Assembly (NCBI GenBank): GCA_049587755.1
Contig: JBAVEN010000086.1
Coordinates: 30,997-94,996 of the forward strand
From: Bog-375 sp049587755
Lineage (GTDB): Bacteria > Acidobacteriota > Terriglobia > Bryobacterales > Bryobacteraceae
Direction: 5' to 3'
Length of the DNA stretch: 64,000 bases
In this document: piece after piece, positions 45,438-54,673 of the stretch
Position numbering within the stretch: the first letter of the stretch is position 1
Layout: the number at the start of each line of letters is the position of its first letter
Translations under genes and position numbers: made by a program
The notes under the pieces: model-generated
Told to the model about the DNA's origin: nothing
Databases searched by the model: none
Seen by the model: the letters and a program-made list of their open reading frames with translations, nothing else

Positions 45438-48083
45438 TTACTGGGTTTGCTTTCCTCCGACGGTGGGGCGATCCGGTGCGAGTTGCTGCAGAGCGACCAG
45501 GGACTCCATCAGGTAGTAATCGCCATAGACCAACATGCCGTCGGCTGGACGCACGCTGCAGCCGTGGCGTAGCGCGCCCGAGGGCGAAAGGTAGCGGGTG
45601 ATGAGCGATTGAACGATGCGCTCCGCTTCGCTCCGGTACGCGGCGGCGCGCGCCGGATCGCCGGTCAACGCCGAAAGGCGCAGCAGGCCGGCGGCGAGGA
45701 TTGCGGCCGCCGAAGAATCGCGGTTGCGGAAGAAGACGCCCTCATCGTTGAAATCGTACCAAGGCACGCCGTCCGCGGGCAGGTGGCCGATGGCATAGCC
45801 GGCGACTCTTTCGGCGGTGTCCAGCAGCGATGCATTGCGCGTGGCGCGATACGCTTCGGCGAATCCGTAAACGGCCCAGGCCTGGCCGCGCGACCACGTG
45901 GTATCGGCGGCGAATCCCTGGTGCGTATGGGTGAAGACTGGCTGCCCCGGCGCGGCGTGGTTCGGGAAATCGAACGCCGGTCCGCCGGAACTGAACTGCT
46001 GCCGATTGTCGCCGGGATTATAGTGGACCGATTGCGCCACCGAGCCATCGGACCGCACCAGCCACTCGGCCGTCCCCAGCGAGTGCTTGAGGCCGAGCTC
46101 GCGCCACTCGGGATCACCGGTTTCCCGCGACGCCCACCACCATATCTGCAGGTTCATCATGGTATCGATGATGGTGTCGTCGCCGTTGACGCCCCAGGCC
46201 GCGACTAGATTCGTGACCGGGTTATAAAGTTGCTTGAGGCGTGCGGCGGCGCGGAGGCCCGCCGCGCGATATTTCGCGTCCTTGGTCAGCCCGTAGCCGG
46301 CGACGGAGGAGTAGAAGTTGAGGAAACCGGTGTCGTGGTTTTGCTTGGACTCGCCGCCCACAAGGCGCGAGGTCCACAACTCGGCCCAGTTCCGGTAGCG
46401 CTCATCATGGGTGACGGCGAAGAGCTTCCAGAGCTCGCCGGCCCAGAAGCCGCCTGTCCAGAAATAGCCGTTTTGCGGTCTCCATTCGCCATCGTTGGAA
46501 CCGTCAGTGAAGAAGCCGCTTCCGTTGTTTGCGTCAATGGTGCCAGGTGCGCTCAGTAGAGGCTCGAAGCGCATGGCGGTGCGGCCGGCGGCTTCGCGCA
46601 GGAGCGTGAAAGCTCCGGCGTAGGTGCGCTGCACCGGGACAAGAGTATCGGGAGGCGCACTTTCGGGGCCGGCCGATTCCGATAGTATCCGGACGTCGGC
46701 CGGCTGGGCCATTCGGTCGCCTACGCCGGTCAGGTATTCGAGGAAGCGCTCGCGGGTCGGCCGGGCGAGATCGACAGGATGAAATGTACCACGCTGGCGG
46801 CCCGGCGCGGTGACGCCGCTTTTGACAACCAGTGCCTCGCTGCCTTCCTGGTCCCAAATGGCAGCAGCGTACCAATGGGCGATGTTGTCATGCGGGAGGA
46901 CGCCGATCAAAAGATTGGATGCGTCCTTCGATTCTTCGCCAGCTTCCTGTTCCGGCAGGACGACGGCGACGCCGAGGTTCTCATCCGCCAGGTCGGTATC
47001 CTGAGCCCGGTTCCCGGAAAGCACCACCTGCGGCCCCCACGTGGCGAGCACGCGCACGTGCGGAATGGACAGGTTCAGTTTCGCGGCGGCCGGCTTGAAG
47101 GGAAGACCGGTGACCAGGGGCAGACCGGCGGCCCCTTCAATGGCGATTCGATGCTCGAAGCCGTGTTCGCCCGCCCACTGCGTGATGCGGCTCACCAGAC
47201 GGACGGTTCGGCCGGCGATCTTCCACTGTTTATATTCCAGCTCGACGATCGAACGAACGGGGCCGGAACTGACGATGCGCCACTTTCGCTCGGCGACCTC
47301 GGCAACGTGCTCGGCCTGGCCATCGACCAGCACACCGATGCCACCGGGGCCGATGGATTTGCCGATACCGTAGATGTCGCGGCCGAGCGGGCTTTCCCGG
47401 TGATACACGTACTCGGGGGAGGCAAACAGATCGAGGTAGAGACCGGGGCGGCGCTTGCCAAACAGGTCGATCGCATTGCGCTTGTCGAAATAGATCCGCC
47501 AAGCGGTGTGTTCCGATTCCCAGCCCGGGCCTTCATAGTGGGTTGCGAACCTGGCGTAAGTGCGGCGCGGGTAGTCGGAGCGCAGGCGCTGGATGGCGGC
47601 GGGTTCGCCCCAGGCGATGGTGACGATGCGCGTCTGGCGCGGCTTCAGGTCAATCTGGAAAGCGATTTCGTCATACTTGCCGTCGCCATCGAGGTCGTCG
47701 GCCTGAGACGGAATCTCGACGGTTTGGAGAGTACCTGCATCCTCATCGATCGTGTCGGCATCGCTGGTGGTGACGATGGCGCTGGCTGCGGCAAAATCGG
47801 GCGCAACGCGCTTTATGGCGGCGACGGGGAGCACGACATCCTCGGACACGCGTGTTTCCGAGGCGGGATTGGTCACGGCGAGTTTCAGTACTTTGATGCG
47901 CGGCGCCGCGGGCGCGGCCAATGCCAGCGTGAGCGCGGCGAGAATGCATTGTAAGGGGTACTGAGACAGGATCGTTGAGACCGGCCTGAACCAGCAAGGA
48001 GTCCCGGTTGGCGAAGTCGGATCCCGGAGGAGCCGGGTGCGGGACCGCCGTGTGAGGAGGGTAAACCACAGTCGAATTGTCAT
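45438..48083 (-). CDS. Exported DUF4861-GH88 fusion (unsaturated glucuronyl hydrolase-like)
   Basis: About 881 residues from the ATG at 48083. The start is uncertain: the frame is open to 48239, and the hydrophobic segment that looks like a signal peptide (CILAALTLALAAPAAP) lies some 45 residues into this version, with no ATG or GTG closer to it. The N-terminal half matches the DUF4861 type found in polysaccharide-use loci. The C-terminal half is a GH88 (alpha/alpha)6-barrel with NHDTGFLNF (46325-46339 region) and IIDTMMNLQIWWWAS, whose two Asp residues are catalytic in unsaturated glucuronyl hydrolases. It probably removes unsaturated uronic acid from oligosaccharides cut by lyases; no lyase is nearby. 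Confidence 0.8.
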   Translation of the reverse strand: MTIRLWFTLLTRRSRTRLLRDPTSPTGTPCWFRPVSTILSQYPLQCILAALTLALAAPAAPRIKVLKLAVTNPASETRVSEDVVLPVAAIKRVAPDFAAASAIVTTSDADTIDEDAGTLQTVEIPSQADDLDGDGKYDEIAFQIDLKPRQTRIVTIAWGEPAAIQRLRSDYPRRTYARFATHYEGPGWESEHTAWRIYFDKRNAIDLFGKRRPGLYLDLFASPEYVYHRESPLGRDIYGIGKSIGPGGIGVLVDGQAEHVAEVAERKWRIVSSGPVRSIVELEYKQWKIAGRTVRLVSRITQWAGEHGFEHRIAIEGAAGLPLVTGLPFKPAAAKLNLSIPHVRVLATWGPQVVLSGNRAQDTDLADENLGVAVVLPEQEAGEESKDASNLLIGVLPHDNIAHWYAAAIWDQEGSEALVVKSGVTAPGRQRGTFHPVDLARPTRERFLEYLTGVGDRMAQPADVRILSESAGPESAPPDTLVPVQRTYAGAFTLLREAAGRTAMRFEPLLSAPGTIDANNGSGFFTDGSNDGEWRPQNGYFWTGGFWAGELWKLFAVTHDERYRNWAELWTSRLVGGESKQNHDTGFLNFYSSVAGYGLTKDAKYRAAGLRAAARLKQLYNPVTNLVAAWGVNGDDTIIDTMMNLQIWWWASRETGDPEWRELGLKHSLGTAEWLVRSDGSVAQSVHYNPGDNRQQFSSGGPAFDFPNHAAPGQPVFTHTHQGFAADTTWSRGQAWAVYGFAEAYRATRNASLLDTAERVAGYAIGHLPADGVPWYDFNDEGVFFRNRDSSAAAILAAGLLRLSALTGDPARAAAYRSEAERIVQSLITRYLSPSGALRHGCSVRPADGMLVYGDYYLMESLVALQQLAPDRPTVGGKQTQ

Positions 48084-48469
48084 GTCATCGGTTCCGGACC
48101 AAGATTCTGTGGCCTGCTGCCGGTGAGGAAAGCGAAGTCGGCTGAGAGTTCGCAGGCCGTTCATTAGATTCGCATGAGACGCGCGCGTCTGCAAACGCAG
48201 ACCGAAGAGAAAGGGTCGGATTTTGCCATCGCAGCACACATTTCAAGCGTTATTTAATGGTTCAAAACCCGAATATACGTCGACAACGGCACCGCCTGAC
48301 AGTGATCGCGACAAACGCCCCAGCCCAGGCACATCTGTGGGGTGGGCGTCTAAAGCCTTTTGATGTGACGCGGACGTAGACGGATTCCTCGTGAGATAAT
48401 CCGTAGTATTTGGATGCTCCTTCACTGCCAATAGAGTCCTGAGGGCACGTCAGAAGACGGGAATCCGTG
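48084..48469. other. Divergent intergenic region
   Basis: Almost 390 bases upstream of the GH88 fusion and the broken DUF1801 gene. Nothing recognised apart from the open minus-strand extension to 48239. Confidence 0.4.
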
Positions 48470-48910
48470 ATGGCCAAGACCGACTTCAAGTCCGTGGACG
48501 AATACATTGCCTCGCAACCCGAGGCCGTGCAAGGCATACTCGGGCGGGTGCGCGGCGCCATTCGTGAGGCCGTACCGGAAGCCCAGGAAGTAATCTCGTA
48601 CAAGATGCCCACATACATGCTGCACGGTTGTCGCTTGCTTTATTTTGCAGTGTGGAAGCAGCACTACTCGATCTACGCCGCCACTAGGTAGGTGGTTGCG
48701 GCATTCCAGGGCGAGCTCGCATTGTATGAGGTGGAGAAGGGCACAATCCGCTTCTCGCTCTCCGAGCCCGTCCCCGTGAAGTTGATTGGACGAATCGCGA
48801 GATTCCGCGCAAGAGAAGCCGCCGAGCGCGAGAAGGCGAAGGCGGCCACGCCGAAAGGCCCCCAGGCCCGTGCTACGGCGCCAGTACGGCTCAGCAAGGA
48901 ATTATCCTGA
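48470..48910 (+). pseudogene. DUF1801-type protein interrupted by an in-frame TAG
   Basis: The first half (MAKTDFKSVDEYIASQPEAV to HYSIYAATR) and the second half (VVAAFQGELALYEVEKGTIR to the end) are in the same frame, separated by a single TAG at 48689-48691. Joined, they give a normal DUF1801 (YdhG-like) protein of about 146 residues, with KMPTYMLHG, FAVWKQHYS and EPVPVKLIGRIARFRA in order. The stop lies in TAGGTAGGT, so a small duplication or a point change may have made it. Either a young pseudogene or a readthrough case. Confidence 0.75.
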
Positions 48911-49174
48911 CGGCCATACCGCAGCCAGCGCAAGCGGACGAACCGCACCAGTTTCTAGCTAAGCTAGCGAGCGTTAATATTCAATATCGTTAGCTTGCCG
49001 CGGGCACCCTGAGGCGGGGGGAACCGACGCGAAACGAGTTCGCACCGACGGTGGATAGGTACGACCTTTGTGACATATAAGGAGTAATCCGTTTGCGCGA
49101 GGGAAGATTGGGATGCGATAGGTTCACGAAGCGGCCTACAATATCCGCACCCCCTCATTCGTCTACAACCGTAG

Positions 49175-49759
49175 GTGAAGGACGCGGTGAGCCTGGCGCC
49201 GATGGCACTCGAACAGGACCAGCGGATCTCGGAAGTGGTCAAGCGGGAGCAGTCCCGGCTGCGCAACTTCATTCGCCGGCGCGTCCCCGACCCGCGCGAT
49301 GCTGAAGACATTTTGCAGGACGTCTTCTATGAGCTGGTGGAAGCGAACCGCTTGTTGATGCCGATCGATCACGTCACCGGCTGGCTGTTTCGCGTGGCGC
49401 GCAATCGAATCACGGACCTGTTCCGCAAGAAGAAGCCGGAGAGCCTCAGCGATGCCGCCGTGGCGGACCAGAACGATGAACTGCTGCGGTTGGAAGACCT
49501 GTTGCCTTCGCCCGCTGCCGGACCGGATGCGCTTTACGCCCGCAGCGTGCTTCTCGAGGAGCTCGAGATGGCAGTCGACGAGTTGCCGGAGGAGCAGCGC
49601 GCGGTGTTTGTTGCGCATGAGTTGGAAGGGCGCACCTTCAAGGAGATGGCCGCCGAGACCGGCGTGAGCGTGAACACGCTGCTCGCGCGCAAACGCTATG
49701 CGGTTCTGCATCTGCGCGAGCGATTGCGGGCCGTTTACGACGAATTTACGAGAGGATGA
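49175..49759 (+). CDS. ECF-type RNA polymerase sigma factor
   Basis: 194 residues from a GTG; an ATG at 49202 is an alternative start. Region 2 reads RDAEDILQDVFYELVEANRL and VTGWLFRVARNRITDLFRKK; region 4 reads LPEEQRAVFVAHELEGRTFKEMA then VSVNTLLARKRYAVLHLRERL. It should redirect RNA polymerase to a small regulon. The next gene, a small membrane protein 10 bases downstream, may be its regulator in place of a classical anti-sigma factor. Confidence 0.9.
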   Translation: MKDAVSLAPMALEQDQRISEVVKREQSRLRNFIRRRVPDPRDAEDILQDVFYELVEANRLLMPIDHVTGWLFRVARNRITDLFRKKKPESLSDAAVADQNDELLRLEDLLPSPAAGPDALYARSVLLEELEMAVDELPEEQRAVFVAHELEGRTFKEMAAETGVSVNTLLARKRYAVLHLRERLRAVYDEFTRG

Positions 49760-49769
49760 GGAACCCGAC

Positions 49770-50078
49770 ATGAGAAAGAAATTGTATTTCCTGGCTCCGC
49801 TGGCGATTCTGGCGGTGCTGCTGTTTATCGCGCTCGGTGGCGAGTTAGTGCTGCAACTGTGGAACTGGCTGCTGCCGGCGATCTTTGGTTGGCGCCAGAT
49901 TACCTTTTGGCAGGCCCTCGGAATGCTGGCGCTGTGCCGGATCCTGTTTGGCGGATTCGCCGGCCATGGCTTCTCCCCGTCCAAACGCATGACCCCTGAG
50001 GAGCGGGAACGATTCCGGCAACGCCTGCGAGAGCGTTGCGGTTTCGGCCCATCCGCCACCGAGAGCCAGGGGCAATGA
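49770..50078 (+). CDS. Small membrane protein, candidate partner of the ECF sigma factor
   Basis: 102 residues from the ATG at 49770. Two hydrophobic segments (FLAPLAILAVLLFIALGGELVL and ITFWQALGMLALCRILFGGF) are followed by a basic tail RMTPEERERFRQRLRERCG. Small proteins with GWRxITFWQALGxLxL..ILFGG are repeatedly found behind this type of sigma gene, so a membrane anti-sigma or regulator role is plausible. The tail is cytoplasmic if the N-terminus is inside. Confidence 0.65.
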   Translation: MRKKLYFLAPLAILAVLLFIALGGELVLQLWNWLLPAIFGWRQITFWQALGMLALCRILFGGFAGHGFSPSKRMTPEERERFRQRLRERCGFGPSATESQGQ

Positions 50079-50109
50079 CGCCGCGTCGGGCCTGGAAGGG
50101 AGAGCGCTG

Positions 50110-50724
50110 ATGATCCGGAGTGAGCCAGTAGGCGGATCGCACGCACTGCCCGGAGTGTTGCCTCCGAAGCTGTTGCTGCTCAGCTTGCTGCTACAGATCC
50201 CGGCCGTTGTATGGCGGTGGCCGCCTCAGCCGGCAAGGGCGCCGGCCGTGGTGGGCCTCGCGATGCTGGCCGCTGGCGTCGTGTTGAACCTCTGGGCAGA
50301 ACGGCTGTTTCGCCGGAGCGGTGTGGGTGTGTGCCCGTTCAGCCCGGCGCCGAACCTGGTAAGCACGGGACCCTACCGGTTTACGCGCAATCCGATGTAC
50401 CTTGGCATGGTGCTCTTAAGCGCAAGCGGGCCAGTGATAATAGGTTTATATGGGAACCTGTGGCCGGCGGCGGGGTTGGCTGTGTGGCTGCATTTCCGGT
50501 TTGTGTTGCCGGAAGAGGAATTCCTGCGGGACCGGTTGGGGGTGGGCTATCTGGAGTACGCGAGCCGCACTCCCCGCTGGCTGGGATTGCCGGGGCCGCG
50601 CGTTCCGCAGACGGGCGTCCGAACGACGGAGCACGGCGGTTACGCTCCCGCTGGTTCTCAAATCCGATCCGGGAAGCAGGGCGATGCCCGCCCCATGCGC
50701 CGCACTATCCGGTTTCGGTTATAA
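50110..50724 (+). CDS. Isoprenylcysteine carboxyl methyltransferase-like protein
   Basis: 204 residues. Hydrophobic helices are followed by LVSTGPYRFTRNPMYLGMVL and PEEEFLRDRLGVGYLEYASR, the ICMT/NnrU-like S-adenosylmethionine-binding pattern (GPY..RNPMY, then E-E..L...G..Y..Y). The last 40 residues (VPQTGVRTTEHGG to the end) are not family-like and could be read-through into intergenic DNA. It lies in a run of same-strand genes behind the ECF sigma factor. Confidence 0.8.
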   Translation: MIRSEPVGGSHALPGVLPPKLLLLSLLLQIPAVVWRWPPQPARAPAVVGLAMLAAGVVLNLWAERLFRRSGVGVCPFSPAPNLVSTGPYRFTRNPMYLGMVLLSASGPVIIGLYGNLWPAAGLAVWLHFRFVLPEEEFLRDRLGVGYLEYASRTPRWLGLPGPRVPQTGVRTTEHGGYAPAGSQIRSGKQGDARPMRRTIRFRL

Positions 50725-50783
50725 GCGGAGCGCAGGTAACAAGCGGTGCGGAAGGGCTTGCGGAACTGCACTGGCGACGAAAC

Positions 50784-51575
50784 ATGCACAGACGATTCTT
50801 GCGTGAAGTGGCGCGGGCAGGCTTGCCCGCTGACCCTGGTTCGGCCGATGTTATTGGCGAAGGTCAAATTATCTCTCTGCCCCAACCGGCGCAGCGTTAT
50901 TTACGGTTCATGGGGGTCGTGGGCCGTCTACGGGACTGGTCCTTCCGACTCGGTTTCCGCGGCCGATTCCGCATCAAACCGCAACAACCCTGGATGCCGT
51001 GCGAGGCCTGGCAGTACAACAGCCGCCTAGCCTTGGCGCGCATCTTTCACATCCGCATCCGGATGGGCGGCACGATACCAATCATCGCGCGCGACACCTA
51101 TATCAATGGTCACGGCCGGATGCTGGTCAAGCTCCTCGACCTTTTCACCATTGCGGATGGCGCGGGCGAGGAGTATGACATCGGGGAGTTGGCCACTTAT
51201 CTCAACGATGCTGTCCTGGTAGCGCCGTCTATGCTGCTCGTGCCCGAGGTTGCATGGGCTGCCGCGGACGCCGATTCCTTTGACGTCATGCTGACGGACC
51301 ATGGACGGACGGTTACTGCGCGGGTGTTTGTCGACGAAAAGGGAGCGCCGCGCGATTTCAGTACGACGGACCGATTCTGCTACGATCCCGATCAACCCAA
51401 GCAGTTGATGCGCGCGCGCTGGACCACTCCCGTGAGCGGATGGACTTATGTCGGCGGAATCCCGCGGCCTTCAGGCGCTCAGGCCGTGTGGCACCTTCCG
51501 CAAGGACCGTTTACCTACGCGGACTTTCGCCTGATACCCGGCACAGCGGCCTTCAATGTGCGTCCCGGAGTTTGA
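50784..51575 (+). CDS. DUF6544-like protein
   Basis: 263 residues from the ATG at 50784 (the frame is open further up, across the ICMT-like gene). Patterns LPQPAQRYLRFMGVVG, FRIKPQQPWMPCEAWQYNS, INGHGRMLVKLLDLFTIADG and GELATYLNDAVLVAPSMLL agree with a widespread family of unknown function (DUF6544). No signal peptide is seen. The reaction is unknown. Confidence 0.65.
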   Translation: MHRRFLREVARAGLPADPGSADVIGEGQIISLPQPAQRYLRFMGVVGRLRDWSFRLGFRGRFRIKPQQPWMPCEAWQYNSRLALARIFHIRIRMGGTIPIIARDTYINGHGRMLVKLLDLFTIADGAGEEYDIGELATYLNDAVLVAPSMLLVPEVAWAAADADSFDVMLTDHGRTVTARVFVDEKGAPRDFSTTDRFCYDPDQPKQLMRARWTTPVSGWTYVGGIPRPSGAQAVWHLPQGPFTYADFRLIPGTAAFNVRPGV

Positions 51576-51950
51576 AGGGCACCTTCGCGGTGATCTTGAC
51601 AGGAACGCCTTCGTTGACCGCTCAACGGCGGCAAACGATGGAATGGCCCGGTGCAGGCATGAACGGCGCCCGTTTCACGCGGGCGTTATTCGCTAATTAT
51701 CGGACACTGTTTTCCCCCAGCGATGCCTGCAGCGTCATCCCTTTGCTCACAACCTTCGAGGTCGTGAGAGAACGCGGATTCGGGCCGGTCACTTGTATCC
51801 CGCGATCCTGCGGCGCGCTGGCAGATTACCAGGGTGTGGATGTGTCTGGTGCCTTCGCAGGTCTTGACGGCTTACAGATGTCCCGGCAGCCGGGCTCAGA
51901 AGCCCGAAATTCGCTAGGCTGTCCGAGCTACCGCGTTTTTGTCATGTGCA
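51576..51950. other. Intergenic region between convergent genes
   Basis: 375 bases. It holds copy A of a dispersed repeat (51683-51708) and a short hairpin CGGGCT-CAGA-AGCCCG (51891-51906). No gene is recognised. Confidence 0.5.
51683..51708 (+). repeat. Dispersed repeat, copy A
   Basis: GCGTTATTCGCTA followed by ATTATCGGACACT. Related copies are at 58396-58420 (same strand) and 62784-62805 (opposite strand); they differ by a short gap in the middle. Confidence 0.6.
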
Positions 51951-52400
51951 TTACGCACGGTTCGGCGGCAGCTTTACCAGCGAAAACCAAAAGTCACCGA
52001 TGGTCTTTACCACGTGGATAAACTGGTCCAGATCCACGGGCTTTGTCACGAAACAGTTGGCGTAAAGGTTGTACGTTCTCAGGACATCCTCCTCCGCCTG
52101 CGAAGTCGTCAGAATGACTACCGGAATCTGCCGGAGCGTCTTGTCTTGCTTAATCTCTGCGAGCACCTCTCGGCCATCTTTTTTGGGCAGATTCAGGTCA
52201 AGCAAAATAATGTCGGGGCGAGCAGCATTCTTGAACGCACCCTCGTGACGCAAGAACGCCATGGCCTCCATCCCGTCCGACGCGACGCTCAGATTGTTAA
52301 CAATCTTTGCCTCCTTCATTGCCTCCATGGTGAGTCGAACGTCTCCGGGGTTATCTTCGACGAGAAGAACCTCTACTGGCTTCATATGGATCTCTGTCAT
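51951..52400 (-). CDS. Single-domain response regulator (Rcp1-like)
   Basis: 149 residues from the ATG at 52400, which overlaps the stop of the sensor kinase (ATGA, 52397-52400). A receiver domain with LLVEDNPGDVRLTMEA, the phosphate-accepting D68 in DIILLDLNLP, TTSQAEED with the conserved Thr, and the Lys in VTKPVDLDQF. There is no output domain, as in Rcp1, the partner of cyanobacterial phytochromes. Its partner is surely the kinase just upstream. Confidence 0.9.
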   Translation of the reverse strand: MTEIHMKPVEVLLVEDNPGDVRLTMEAMKEAKIVNNLSVASDGMEAMAFLRHEGAFKNAARPDIILLDLNLPKKDGREVLAEIKQDKTLRQIPVVILTTSQAEEDVLRTYNLYANCFVTKPVDLDQFIHVVKTIGDFWFSLVKLPPNRA

Positions 52401-54673
52401 AAGCTTACTTCTTTCTTCCGAATGGTGAAGTGAAATGTCGCCCCCTGGCCAGGCTGAGACTCTACCCAAATCCGCCCGCCGTGACGCTCGGCAATTTTTT
52501 TGGAAATCGCCAGTCCAATACCGGTCCCTGGATAGTCCTTCTTACTGTGGAGCCGCTGAAACACCTGAAAAATCCGCTCGTTGAACGCCGGATCGATGCC
52601 GATGCCATTGTCCTGGACCGTAAAGTGCCACTCTTGTTCATTCTCGGAACTGGCAACATGGACGTGCGGGGGCGCGGAGTTTCGGAACTTAATTGCGTTG
52701 CCAATCAGGTTCTGGAATATCTGGCCCAATTGCACCGGATCGGCGTACACCGAAGGCAAGGGCTGTTGAGTGATGGTAACCCCGCTCTCTTCGATCGCAG
52801 CACGCAAGTTCGTTAAGGCATCAGAAAGCGCTGCCTGCGCCTCCGTGGGCCGCAATTCACCGCCGCGCCTACCGACGCGCGAATACGCCAGCAAGTCATT
52901 AATGAGATTCTGCATTCGCTTCGCACCATCAACGGCAAAAGCTATGAACTCATCCGCATCCTGGCCCAACTTGCCCTGGTAGCGCCTGGCAAGCAGTTGT
53001 GTGTAGCTCGAAACCATACGCAGGGGCTCCTGCAAGTCATGGGAGGCCACATAAGCAAACTGCTCGAGTTCGGCGTTTGACCGGGCCAATTCCGCGGCCC
53101 GTGACCGTAGTTCGGCTGTTTGCGCGTTGACACGACGGCGCAACACGACTACCCACGCAGCACTCAGCGCAATGATAGTAGCGAGAGTCCCGAAGAGCAC
53201 AAGAATCCGTGCCGGCGACCACCAGGACGGCCGCTCGGTCACAACGATGTCTTGTGGTGAGCGAAGCAAGACGCGAAAGGAGGTGGGTCTGCGCAGTTCA
53301 TCCGCCTCGATCGACCAAACCCCCGTCAATTCGAGACGGCTGCCAACCGGGATTGAACGGATGCGGCTCCATGAAGTGTTGTTGTCCAGAAGTGCGGTGA
53401 AAGTCGCACCAGCCATCTCCATAGCAAGCACGAGATCGTCACCTTGAATCGAGTTACCCAAAAGGCAGCCCCGGAGTTTTATCAACTCAGCGTCGTAGTC
53501 GCCTGTCAAGCTGGCAGCGTGAGTCAAATCTGCCGGCGCAGGCTTCGTACCAGCCGTGCTGAGCCGCCGAAAGTCGCCGTCTTCCAAGACGGGTGCGTAC
53601 TGACCAGCCGTGGGGAATCCAATGGCATCAACGCGGTCACCAACTCCCACCCGGACGTTGTGCGCAGTCAGTAATTTCACACCTCCGGATGCATCTTGGA
53701 TGTAGACGAACTTTCCCGGCTTACGAAGAGTCACGGTCCCCTGAATCCGGATTCGGTGCCCTGAAGCCCGTTCCGGCGAGAATTGCAGCAGGCTGCTGGT
53801 CGGGAGGATCGGCAGTGTGTAAGGATCAGACCGAGCGGGGTCTTCGATGTGAACTTGCGCGCTATTTGGAACGAAAAGCTGGATACCTTCCAACTGGCGT
53901 TTTTCATTGAATAGTGCGCCACAGGCCCCGCGAACGGAAACCCGAGCATCGACGATGGATGCAAAATCCCAAGTTCGGTCAAAATCAGTGATCCATGCTT
54001 TGAATTTGTTGTTGCCACTCGAAATCGTAAGTGCCAGAGCCGGCACGTCACTTTCTCTGTGAGCTAACAACATGCCCTCGATCCGGGCCGAACGGACGAT
54101 GCCGCGCACCTCCACGAACTGGCTGTCCTGCTCGCCGCTAAGCAGATCTTCCAGCGGAAAACGACGAGCGGCAGGCAGCGGTGCCTTGCCGAGGACGCGT
54201 ATCTCGGGGTTCTCGACCTCTGGCGCGAAGAACCCGGCGCCGGACACGCCATGGATCTCGACTAGATCGCCAGTGTGAGCTTGAGGAGGGGTTGCCAGAA
54301 AATTGACGTAAATGCCCGCCGTGGAGTCCTGAAAAAATGTTAGGCGCAATTGAGGCATGTAATAAGTCAGGACGCCCCGTAGATGAATAGGATAACTTCG
54401 CTGAGCTTCTTTAGAAGTCAGCAGGCGGACTTGAGCCGCTTGGGTTAAGATCGGAAGATTGTGCCGTTCTTGTGCTCTGGCCAAGCCAGAAACTCCGTTG
54501 CTTAACAGGACGGCAATCACAGCCAGAACCAGGTCGAAGACGGCGCTGTGCGTAAGCAGGGAGGAAACGCGCGGGGCAGAGGGCCCGATGTTCCCAAGCC
54601 CCCCCATGTGAAGTGCTTTGCCACCTGCCAGGACTGTCGCAGGGTCCAGCGCGATCAGCCGATTGCTCTCCAT
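52397..54673 (-). CDS. Membrane sensor histidine kinase with repeated OB-like sensor domain
   Basis: 758 residues from the ATG at 54673 (GGAGAATC precedes it; a longer frame reaches 54829). A hydrophobic helix lies near residues 45-65. Then come about three repeats with the pattern V.LRGVLTYY..L.L.FFQDSTAGIYV and GDLVEIHGV, likely extracytoplasmic OB-like sensor units. A membrane helix (ILVLFGTLATIIALSAAWVVVL, about 480-500) leads to HisKA with the phosphorylated His in YVASHDLQEPLRMVSSY and HATPase with NLIGNAIKFRN, DNGIGID and GTGIGLAISKKI. The ligand is unknown. It pairs with the receiver at 51951-52400. Confidence 0.88.
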   Translation of the reverse strand: MESNRLIALDPATVLAGGKALHMGGLGNIGPSAPRVSSLLTHSAVFDLVLAVIAVLLSNGVSGLARAQERHNLPILTQAAQVRLLTSKEAQRSYPIHLRGVLTYYMPQLRLTFFQDSTAGIYVNFLATPPQAHTGDLVEIHGVSGAGFFAPEVENPEIRVLGKAPLPAARRFPLEDLLSGEQDSQFVEVRGIVRSARIEGMLLAHRESDVPALALTISSGNNKFKAWITDFDRTWDFASIVDARVSVRGACGALFNEKRQLEGIQLFVPNSAQVHIEDPARSDPYTLPILPTSSLLQFSPERASGHRIRIQGTVTLRKPGKFVYIQDASGGVKLLTAHNVRVGVGDRVDAIGFPTAGQYAPVLEDGDFRRLSTAGTKPAPADLTHAASLTGDYDAELIKLRGCLLGNSIQGDDLVLAMEMAGATFTALLDNNTSWSRIRSIPVGSRLELTGVWSIEADELRRPTSFRVLLRSPQDIVVTERPSWWSPARILVLFGTLATIIALSAAWVVVLRRRVNAQTAELRSRAAELARSNAELEQFAYVASHDLQEPLRMVSSYTQLLARRYQGKLGQDADEFIAFAVDGAKRMQNLINDLLAYSRVGRRGGELRPTEAQAALSDALTNLRAAIEESGVTITQQPLPSVYADPVQLGQIFQNLIGNAIKFRNSAPPHVHVASSENEQEWHFTVQDNGIGIDPAFNERIFQVFQRLHSKKDYPGTGIGLAISKKIAERHGGRIWVESQPGQGATFHFTIRKKEVSL

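Noticed and set aside
46779..47954. Open frame of 391 codons antisense to the GH88 fusion
   Set aside because: Shadow of the clearly supported GH88/DUF4861 gene.
48389..48470. Longer start for the DUF1801 gene
   Set aside because: The family sequence starts at MAKTDFKS; nothing upstream is conserved-looking.
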